Assembly (NCBI GenBank): GCA_016201185.1
Contig: JACQDG010000064.1
Location: 1 to 5,902, forward strand
Direction: 5' to 3'
Source: Acidobacteriota bacterium
GTDB lineage: Bacteria; Acidobacteriota; Terriglobia; Bryobacterales; JACQDG01
DNA length: 5,902 bases
The notes beneath the pieces were generated by a model. It worked only from the letters and a program-made list of their open reading frames with translations, had not been told where the DNA came from and searched no databases. Of the stretch, positions 1 through 4,483 are shown in pieces (within the stretch, counting starts at the first letter, position 1; each line of letters opens with the position of its first letter). A program made the translations under genes and the position numbers.

Positions 1-367
1 CGCTTCCGTCGCCTATCAGGGCTTCGGCCGCTGCCTGGGATTTGAAACCGTTGAGGCGCTGGACCAAATCGTCTCCCGGGGGCTGAAGCCGGATCTGACG
101 TTCTTGATCGACATCGACATCGAAACCAGTGTGGCGCGCGCCCGCCGTCGCAACGCCGGGTTGCCGGTGAACGAGAACCGCTTCGAGCAGGAAAGCCTGG
201 AATTCCATACTCAGGTCCGCGAAGGTTATCTGAAAATCAGCCGCCGGGAGCCGCGACGCGTTATCCTGATCGACGGGCGCCGGCGGCCGGAGGAAGTCGC
301 TGCCGAGGTCTGGCCGCTGGCGGAGGGCTTCCTGGCCGCAAGAAAGTTCTCGCCAGGGGCCGGCTGA
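1..367 (+). CDS. tmk: Thymidylate kinase, C-terminal part (5' end outside window)
   Basis: Thymidylate kinase (dTMP kinase) phosphorylates dTMP to dTDP with ATP in the cytoplasm, a step in dTTP synthesis. The reading frame is open from base 2, so the gene enters from the left edge and about 121 residues are visible of a family length near 210. The fragment opens with ASVAYQGFGR, matching the family's conserved Ser-x-Ala-Tyr-Gln-Gly-x-Gly-Arg segment. Next come a PDLTFLIDIDIE strand, the Arg-rich LID region (RARRR) and the NRFEQESLEFHTQVREGYL helix typical of bacterial Tmk. A TTG at 104 could be taken as a start, but the homologous sequence upstream shows it is internal. The P-loop lies outside the window. 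The stop is 3 nt before holB on the same strand, so the two are very likely cotranscribed. The family call is firm. Confidence 0.95.
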   Translation, partial: ASVAYQGFGRCLGFETVEALDQIVSRGLKPDLTFLIDIDIETSVARARRRNAGLPVNENRFEQESLEFHTQVREGYLKISRREPRRVILIDGRRRPEEVAAEVWPLAEGFLAARKFSPGAG

Positions 368-370
368 GCC

Positions 371-1459
371 ATGTTCTCCCGCTTCCTGGGCAATTCTCAC
401 GTCGTCACAGCGCTACAATCGATGCTCGCCGAACAGCGGCTCCCGCAGACGTTGCTGTTTGCGGGGCCGGCCGGGGTCGGCAAGGCGACCCTGGCCCGCT
501 TGCTGGCTGCTGCTCTGAATTGCAAGCCCGGCCCGGCCGAAGCCTGTGGGAAGTGCACGCACTGCCGCCGGATTCTCGCAGCCGACCCCTCCTTGCCGTA
601 TTACCAAAAGCTATTTGAAGAACGCGCCGGGCTGACGCTGGAAAAGCGGCGCGAGAACCCGCTGGTGGTGAGCACCCACCCGGAGTTCCTCTGCTTCCCG
701 CCCGACGGCCCTCTGCCGCAAATCTCCATCGAGCAGGTACGGCGGCTGAAGAACTACGCGCAGTTTGGGCCTTCGGAAGGCCGGCGGCGGGTCTTCCTGG
801 TGGACCAGGCTGACCGCATCGACACCGCGGCTGCCAACTCCCTGCTGAAGACGCTGGAGGAGCCACCTCCCTACCTGACCCTGGTAATAACCTCGGAAAA
901 TGCCTATGACCTTCTGCCGACCATCCGCTCGCGGTGCGTTCCATTCTTCTTCGGCCCGCTGAGCGCGTCCGAAATGGAACAGTTCCTGGCCTCCCGGGCC
1001 GAGATCGGCGCCGACGACCGCCGCCGCCTTGCCGCCTGGGCCCAGGGGAGTCCCGGCCGCGCCCTGGCCATCGACATAGAGGTGTATGAAAGGCGCCGCG
1101 AAGCAATGCTGGCCCTGCTGCGCGCCGGCGCCCGGGCGTCCGACTTCGGCGATGTGATCCGCCACACAGAAGTCATCGGCCGCAACAAACATGAAAAGCT
1201 CGAGTTGCAGCTCGACGTTCTCTACGGCCTGCTCCAGGACCTGCTGCGGCTAGAGGCTGAGCCTGGGGCCGGCAGCGCCGGTGAGAAGCGGCAGGTTATC
1301 AACGAGGATATTCGCGACCAGCTCGCTTCGCTCGCCGCCAAAGTCGATTTCCAGTGGCTGGAGCGCGCCGTTTCAAAGGTGGACGAGCTCGACAGCCACG
1401 CCCGGCGCAACATCCAAAAGCAGATCGCCTTGGAGGCTTTTGCCGTCAGCTTGCGCTGA
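371..1459 (+). CDS. holB: DNA polymerase III subunit delta' (clamp-loader subunit)
   Basis: Delta' is a AAA+-fold subunit of the clamp loader that places the beta sliding clamp on DNA for the replicative polymerase. The 362-residue protein has a Walker A motif GPAGVGKAT at 32-40 and a four-cysteine zinc module (C51, C59, C62, C65). It also has a Walker B-like strand VFLVDQAD at 141-148, the conserved NSLLKTLEEPP segment at 156-166, and the SRC motif at 187-189. A C-terminal helical region follows to residue 362. The intact Walker A resembles DnaX and many non-enterobacterial delta' proteins, so nucleotide binding is possible. Relative to E. coli delta' there are about 30 extra residues between the zinc module and the HPE segment (103-105). 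The ATG at 371 is the natural start, 3 nt after the tmk stop; no strong Shine-Dalgarno is seen, consistent with coupling. DnaX (tau/gamma) is the main alternative, but the length and the single delta'-type zinc module next to tmk favour HolB. Confidence 0.94.
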   Translation: MFSRFLGNSHVVTALQSMLAEQRLPQTLLFAGPAGVGKATLARLLAAALNCKPGPAEACGKCTHCRRILAADPSLPYYQKLFEERAGLTLEKRRENPLVVSTHPEFLCFPPDGPLPQISIEQVRRLKNYAQFGPSEGRRRVFLVDQADRIDTAAANSLLKTLEEPPPYLTLVITSENAYDLLPTIRSRCVPFFFGPLSASEMEQFLASRAEIGADDRRRLAAWAQGSPGRALAIDIEVYERRREAMLALLRAGARASDFGDVIRHTEVIGRNKHEKLELQLDVLYGLLQDLLRLEAEPGAGSAGEKRQVINEDIRDQLASLAAKVDFQWLERAVSKVDELDSHARRNIQKQIALEAFAVSLR

Positions 1460-1477
1460 TGCGCCGGCCTCCGGGCA

Positions 1478-1523
1478 CCCGCCCGTCCACTGTCCGGCCC
1501 AATACCCCGGGCGGGTTTTGTTT
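1478..1523 (+). terminator. Intrinsic terminator candidate after holB
   Basis: CCCGCCCG at 1478-1485 is perfectly complementary to CGGGCGGG at 1508-1515, and TTTTGTTT follows at once (1516-1523). The loop is 22 nt and can itself fold through GCCC (1497-1500) with GGGC (1509-1512), which competes with the outer stem. It lies 18 nt after the holB stop, the expected place to end the tmk-holB transcript. The fold was found by eye and no energy was computed. Confidence 0.65.
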
Positions 1524-1529
1524 CGCCTA

Positions 1530-1559
1530 TTGCGCCCTGGCCGGGGGTTGTGCTATGAA
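1530..1559 (+). promoter_or_regulatory. Weak sigma70-type promoter candidate for the hfq-like gene
   Basis: An extended -10 pattern, TG-C-TATGAA (TG at 1551-1552, hexamer 1554-1559), has a poor -35 match TTGCGC at 1530-1535 with an 18-nt spacer. It sits just past the holB terminator candidate and would start RNA near 1566, giving a leader of about 150 nt before the hfq-like start codon. The match is weak, so this is only a candidate; no better pair was found closer to the gene. Confidence 0.22.
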
Positions 1560-1565
1560 TAGATT

Positions 1566-1588
1566 CAAGTTGGATTTCCTCCAGCTTG
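1566..1588 (+). promoter_or_regulatory. Hairpin in the leader of the hfq-like gene
   Basis: CAAGTTGGA (1566-1574) pairs with TCCAGCTTG (1580-1588) over nine base pairs, including one G-U wobble, around a 5-nt loop. No T-run follows, so it does not look like a terminator. It begins where RNA from the weak candidate promoter would begin, so it could cap a 5' untranslated region. It could also be chance; the function is unknown. Confidence 0.35.
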
Positions 1589-1703
1589 TAGTCGTCTGGC
1601 TTGGGCAAAAAAGCTCGCTTCTCGGTACAGCACGCTAGCATAACCGGCCATGCCTGAAGGCTTGCTTAGCTTCCCGACCGACGCCAACAGTAATCAAATT
1701 ATG

Positions 1704-1709
1704 AGGAGG
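1704..1709 (+). promoter_or_regulatory. Shine-Dalgarno site deciding the TTG start of the hfq-like gene
   Basis: A consensus AGGAGG lies 5 nt before the TTG at 1715. The nearby ATG at 1701 is out of frame, and the first in-frame ATG is at residue 74, inside the Sm domain. The strong site therefore supports a rare TTG initiation codon. Confidence 0.8.
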
Positions 1710-1714
1710 GCGGT

Positions 1715-2122
1715 TTGGACACGCACAACTCAAACGCTTTCATAACGTACTCTCACAACGATCCAGGGGGGAAACGGCCCACCGCCGTGGAGTCAGCGAA
1801 CCGCAAGTTGATCCGCCCGTCCTTGACTGAGTTCAAGGAGCAGCAACAACAGCAGCAGTTCGCGAAAAAGCCGCAGAAGCGCCCCATCCCGCCGGAACAG
1901 ACCAACGCCGAGAATTTCTACTACGTCAAGCAGATGCAGGCGCACACGGCCATGGTCATCGTGCTGAACGATGGGGAGGAGCTGCACGGCGTGATCGAGT
2001 GGTACGACCGCGGTTGCATCAAGGTGAACCGGACGGCCGCGCCCAATTTGCTCATCTACAAGGCCAACATCAAGTACCTGTACAAGGAAAACGACAAGAA
2101 CGGCAGAGCGCCGGGCGCCTGA
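1715..2122 (+). CDS. hfq: Hfq-like Sm-fold RNA-binding protein with N-terminal extension
   Basis: The C-terminal half matches the Hfq/Sm fold: a short helix region NAENFYYVKQMQ (64-75), an Sm1-like strand set with VLNDGEELHGVIEWYD (83-98), and an Sm2-like LLIYKANIKYLYK (112-124). Canonical Hfq forms a hexameric ring that binds sRNAs and mRNAs and helps them pair; that role is inferred here. The 135-residue protein is longer than the Sm core because of about 63 extra N-terminal residues, including NRKLIRPSLTEFK (29-41), six glutamines (43-48) and a basic, proline-rich stretch (51-60). By eye alignment to E. coli Hfq, several RNA-contact positions differ: Q41 to R99, F42 to G100, H57 to A117, Y25 to V83. 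YK of the Sm2 motif (115-116) is kept. Translation starts at TTG behind a strong Shine-Dalgarno. The gene stands alone after the holB terminator and converges on the thioesterase gene with 12 nt between. Fold call firm; the same RNA role as classical Hfq is less sure. Confidence 0.82.
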   Translation: MDTHNSNAFITYSHNDPGGKRPTAVESANRKLIRPSLTEFKEQQQQQQFAKKPQKRPIPPEQTNAENFYYVKQMQAHTAMVIVLNDGEELHGVIEWYDRGCIKVNRTAAPNLLIYKANIKYLYKENDKNGRAPGA

Positions 2123-2134
2123 GAAGCGAGCCGG

Positions 2135-2623
2135 TCAGGAGCGCCCGCCGCGCAGTTCGAGCCGGTAGGCTCTCCTCTGGTCGGCCTGCTCGTAACGACG
2201 CTTTTCCGCATCCGTCTCCGGAACGACGGGCGGAACCTGCACAGGCTGGCGATTTTCATCCAGCGCCACAAACGTCAGGTAGGCGGAACTCACGTGGACC
2301 CGCTCGCCGGTGCGCAGGTCTTCGGCGAACGCTTTCACCCCTACTTCCATAGAAGTCCGGAAGGCCCGGTTGACCGAAGAGAGCAGCACCACCAGTTGCC
2401 CGATCCGGATAGGCGCCAGAAAGTTCATGTGGTCGAACGAAGCGGTGACCACGTAGGTGCGCGCGTGCCGCGCCGCCGCCAGCGACCCGGCGATATCCAT
2501 CAGGTGCATCAGCTTGCCGCCCAGCAGGTGGCCCAGGCCGTTGGCGTCGTTGGGCAGCGCCAGCTCCGTCAGCTCGGATTGCGACTCGCGAACGGTTTTG
2601 GGAGTAAGAGAAGAAGGGCTCAT
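2135..2623 (-). CDS. Acyl-CoA thioesterase, hot-dog fold (YkhA/BACH type)
   Basis: The protein should hydrolyse acyl-CoA thioesters to free acid and CoA in the cytoplasm. The 162 residues match the single hot-dog-domain YkhA/YciA-type family. NANGLGHLLGG-like sequence around residues 26-36 with N28, followed by D43 in LMHLMD, fits the conserved Asn and the catalytic Asp of the family. VVTASFDHMNFLAPI (58-72), the RTSMEV segment (89-94) and LTFVALDENRQPVQVPPV (116-133) resemble B. subtilis YkhA closely. The tail (134-162) is charged and probably not part of the core. Preferred acyl chain length cannot be read from sequence. The ATG start overlaps the TGA stop of the upstream cysteine-containing protein (ATGA, 2620-2623), and no clear Shine-Dalgarno is visible, which suggests translational coupling. 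The gene converges on hfq without an obvious terminator. Confidence 0.9.
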   Translation of the reverse strand: MSPSSLTPKTVRESQSELTELALPNDANGLGHLLGGKLMHLMDIAGSLAAARHARTYVVTASFDHMNFLAPIRIGQLVVLLSSVNRAFRTSMEVGVKAFAEDLRTGERVHVSSAYLTFVALDENRQPVQVPPVVPETDAEKRRYEQADQRRAYRLELRGGRS

Positions 2624-3048
2624 GAGGACTGTTTCCGGCGGGGTTTCCGGCGCAAGTAGCTTTCCACGTATGCCTCAGCCTGGCGGTTCACGATTGGGTC
2701 GGGATGGGGAACAAGCATGGCCCGGCGCTTCACTTCATACTCGAGTGGCCCGTGCTCCCGCGGCCGGTGATTTCCCTCCACCACAAAATAGACGCGGATG
2801 ATCCCGTCCCGGTCATCCGTCACGCTGAATCGAACCGCATCCGGACCGCCGCCCCGCGGAAAGCGCTCGCAGCTTCCGCGCGCGTAACCGAGATTGCAAC
2901 ATTCGACCAGCGCGGTTTTCTCCGGTTGAAATTCCACTCCGGGCTCGGCTGTGCACCAGCCGGCATACCCATCACCGAGCGGCCAGAAAAGATCCGCCTG
3001 GTGAACCTGACCCAACTTCTCCGCGGGGTAGAAGTAAGGACAGGCCAT
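2620..3048 (-). CDS. Uncharacterised cysteine-containing protein
   Basis: I do not recognise a characterised family. The 142-residue protein opens MACPYFYP and carries cysteines C3, C32, C50, C51 and C60, all in the first 60 residues. They lie in the segments CPYFYP, GYAGWC and CCNLGYARGSCERFP. This spacing could bind a metal or an iron-sulfur cluster; that is inference. Residues 69-91 look like beta strands (DAVRFSVTDD, GIIRVYFVVEG), and the C-terminus is basic (RRKPRRK). No signal peptide or membrane segment is seen. The frame stays open upstream to an ATG at 3195, but that would overlap most of the TPR gene's first third, and the homology-like MACPYF start at 3048 is preceded by a promoter candidate. 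A modest AGGCGG lies 9 nt before it. It is the first gene of a pair with the thioesterase (ATGA overlap), so the two are likely made together. Confidence 0.75.
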   Translation of the reverse strand: MACPYFYPAEKLGQVHQADLFWPLGDGYAGWCTAEPGVEFQPEKTALVECCNLGYARGSCERFPRGGGPDAVRFSVTDDRDGIIRVYFVVEGNHRPREHGPLEYEVKRRAMLVPHPDPIVNRQAEAYVESYLRRKPRRKQSS

Positions 3049-3062
3049 GACCGAGTTCCGCC

Positions 3063-3071
3063 TGCTATAGT
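3063..3071 (+). promoter_or_regulatory. Extended -10 promoter candidate for the TPR gene
   Basis: TGCTATAGT contains a TG dinucleotide (3063-3064) one base ahead of TATAGT (3066-3071), five of six matches to the -10 consensus. No good -35 is found at 16-18 nt, which extended -10 promoters can tolerate. The predicted start near 3078 gives a leader of about 19 nt before the ATG at 3097. Confidence 0.45.
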
Positions 3072-3095
3072 AGAGACTTCCGTCAGCCCCTGCAA
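3067..3095 (-). promoter_or_regulatory. Promoter candidate for the cysteine protein-thioesterase pair
   Basis: On the minus strand TTGCAG (3095-3090) and TACTAT (3072-3067) are separated by exactly 17 nt. TACTAT keeps the key T, A and final T of a -10 box. The predicted start near 3060 lies about 12 nt before the ATG at 3048. The -10 shares bases with the opposite promoter because CTATAG (3065-3070) is a palindrome. Confidence 0.4.
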
Positions 3096-3096
3096 T

Positions 3097-3411
3097 ATGG
3101 AAAAGTCCCGCCTGGAAACCCTTCAGGAATTCCTGTCCGTAAATCCCAACGACTCGTTTGCACGCTACGGCCTGGCCCAGGAGCATCTTCGGCAAGGCCG
3201 GCTGGAGAAAGCGCGGGAGCAGTTTCAGGAATTACTGCGGTTGAACCCCGGCTACGCTCCGGCCTATTACCATGGCGGCCAGACGCTGGAAAAGCTGGGC
3301 CGCCTGGAAGAGGCCCGGGAAATGTACCGCCAAGGCATCGACCTCACCACTCGCAGCGGAGACTTGCACGCGCGCTCCGAGCTCCAGGCCGCTCTGGATT
3401 TGCTTCCCTAG
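3097..3411 (+). CDS. Small tetratricopeptide repeat (TPR) protein
   Basis: The 104-residue protein is built mostly of TPR helices, which form protein-binding surfaces. One repeat runs through residues 19-52 (DSFARYGLAQEHLRQGRLEK then AREQFQELLRLNPG), and a second through 53-86 (YAPAYYHGGQTLEKLGRLEE then AREMYRQGIDL). A shorter helix precedes them and another follows (SELQAALDLLP). The small-residue and aromatic pattern at the usual TPR positions is clear. No signal peptide or membrane segment is present, so it is probably cytoplasmic. The partner cannot be told from sequence. A much longer plus-strand frame runs back to 2704, but that part is antisense to the cysteine-protein gene; the first credible start is the ATG at 3097. 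No good Shine-Dalgarno is seen, in line with a short leader. It diverges from the cysteine-protein gene and converges on the deacetylase gene with 8 nt between stops. Confidence 0.82.
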   Translation: MEKSRLETLQEFLSVNPNDSFARYGLAQEHLRQGRLEKAREQFQELLRLNPGYAPAYYHGGQTLEKLGRLEEAREMYRQGIDLTTRSGDLHARSELQAALDLLP

Positions 3412-3419
3412 AAATCTCG

Positions 3420-4379
3420 TCACCGCGGCACCGCGTTCCGTTTCACGTATTCATCGACCGGAGACTCCTCGGGGCCGATGTAATGAAACGCCTCGGCGTA
3501 CTCGAGGCCGTATTTCTGTCCCAGCTCATGATTTGGCCGCAGCACAAACTCTTTGACGTATTGCCGGTTAGCCGTTTCGTCGTTGTCGCCCAGAATCGGG
3601 AGCCGGAGCTTGCGGGCGGCCAGGCCGGCTCTGAGGCGCGCGCCGCTCTGTCCCGCGGGTCCTTGCGCCAGGTTCACCAGGTTCACGTCCACTTTTTTCT
3701 CGATCACCGAGCTGATGTCCACGATTCGGTTGACCAGTTGAGGGCCGCGGGCAAAGTAATATTTCTCCGTTACGCTGTGGGGCTTTAACCCGGCGGCAAA
3801 ATGCTCCGGATAATCCTTGTCCCCGCCGGCCATCCAGCATGCAGCCTCGACGCCCTGGGCTGTGATGTAGTGGTCGGGGTTTTCTTCGTAATGGCCCCAG
3901 GGGTCGTAGCAGATGACGGTATCCACCTTCAGCAGGCGGAACAGGAAGATGAGCCGCGAGCGGTACTCCAGGGGCGAAATGCCGTCCATGCGGTGGTTGC
4001 GGTAGTTCAGATCGAAGACCTGCTTCAGCCCCAGCACGCGCGCCACCTCCTGGTTGTCGCGCTCGTTGGCGAACACCGTGTTGCCAATGCTGCCCGGCCC
4101 GGCGGCCTCGTCGTTTGTGGTCCGAATCAAATATCCTGTCGACCCTTCGTCGATCAGCTTGGCGATCGTGCCGGCGGCGAAAATCGGCAAGTCGTCGGAG
4201 TGCGGCTGGATCGCGGCCAATACCTTGCCCGCGCGCGGCCTGCCCGAGACGGCCCGCTCGATCACCACGTCGGCGGCAGCCGCCGCCTGGCCCCCCGCGC
4301 CCGTTTGCCCTGCCATCGAAAGGTTCTCACCCAGCAGAAGCCCTCCGGCCCAAACGGTGATGAAGTCGCGACGATTCAT
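3420..4379 (-). CDS. PIG-L/LmbE family deacetylase with twin-arginine leader
   Basis: PIG-L family enzymes are zinc-dependent hydrolases that remove acetyl or other acyl groups from N-acylated sugars and similar substrates. The 319-residue protein has the family's first motif as PHSDD (59-63; usual form HPDDE), where H60 and D63 would be zinc ligands and D62 the base. NERDNQEVARVLG (105-117) and DPWGHYEENPDH (159-170), with H170 as the likely third ligand, complete the pattern. The N-terminus MNRRDFI looks like a Tat-type leader with a short, weak hydrophobic stretch (V9-L16) and Ala-Gly-Gln after it, so export to the periplasm is likely but not certain. The start at 4379 is fixed by AAGGAG 9 nt upstream; the frame extends further to 4640, but that would overlap the neighbouring gene. 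The substrate is unknown. It lies 104 nt after the propeller-type gene and may be cotranscribed with it. Confidence 0.87.
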   Translation of the reverse strand: MNRRDFITVWAGGLLLGENLSMAGQTGAGGQAAAAADVVIERAVSGRPRAGKVLAAIQPHSDDLPIFAAGTIAKLIDEGSTGYLIRTTNDEAAGPGSIGNTVFANERDNQEVARVLGLKQVFDLNYRNHRMDGISPLEYRSRLIFLFRLLKVDTVICYDPWGHYEENPDHYITAQGVEAACWMAGGDKDYPEHFAAGLKPHSVTEKYYFARGPQLVNRIVDISSVIEKKVDVNLVNLAQGPAGQSGARLRAGLAARKLRLPILGDNDETANRQYVKEFVLRPNHELGQKYGLEYAEAFHYIGPEESPVDEYVKRNAVPR

Positions 4380-4388
4380 AAGATTTCT

Positions 4389-4394
4389 CTCCTT
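4389..4394 (-). promoter_or_regulatory. Shine-Dalgarno site of the PIG-L deacetylase gene
   Basis: AAGGAG on the minus strand lies 9 nt before the ATG at 4379. It supports this start over the upstream in-frame ATGs, which would give a non-homologous N-terminus. Confidence 0.75.
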
Positions 4395-4423
4395 TCCCTG
4401 CAGAAACTTTTCCGTAATCCCGG

Positions 4424-4437
4424 ACATGACGGCATGT
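4424..4437. repeat. Short inverted repeat in the gap before the deacetylase gene
   Basis: ACATG-ACGG-CATGT has perfect 5-nt arms around a 4-nt centre. On the minus strand it lies within the 17 nt following a TTGCCA that resembles a -35 box, but no good -10 follows. It could be an operator or chance; arms this short are weak evidence. Confidence 0.2.
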
Positions 4438-4483
4438 ACTGGCAATGTAGAGAAGCTGCGGGAACAGCGGAGGGCCATTACGG

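Noticed and set aside
405..1192. Long minus-strand open frames (405-1106 and 611-1192)
   Set aside because: They are antisense to holB, whose protein is clearly conserved; the translations are Arg/Pro/Gly-rich, as expected of shadow frames in GC-rich DNA.
1222..1641. Minus-strand frame of 139 codons across the end of holB and the gap
   Set aside because: More than half is antisense to holB and it would read through the terminator candidate; no family resemblance or ribosome site was seen.
2159..2172. GAGCC-GGTA-GGCTC hairpin as a terminator between hfq and the thioesterase
   Set aside because: It has only five pairs, no T-run on either side, and lies inside the thioesterase coding region.
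2704..3096. Upstream extension of the TPR gene reading frame
   Set aside because: This part is antisense to the cysteine-protein gene and shows no TPR pattern; the repeats begin after the ATG at 3097.
3049..3195. Upstream extension of the cysteine-protein frame to an ATG at 3195
   Set aside because: It would overlap the first third of the TPR gene and run through both promoter candidates; the MACPYF start at 3048 is more economical.
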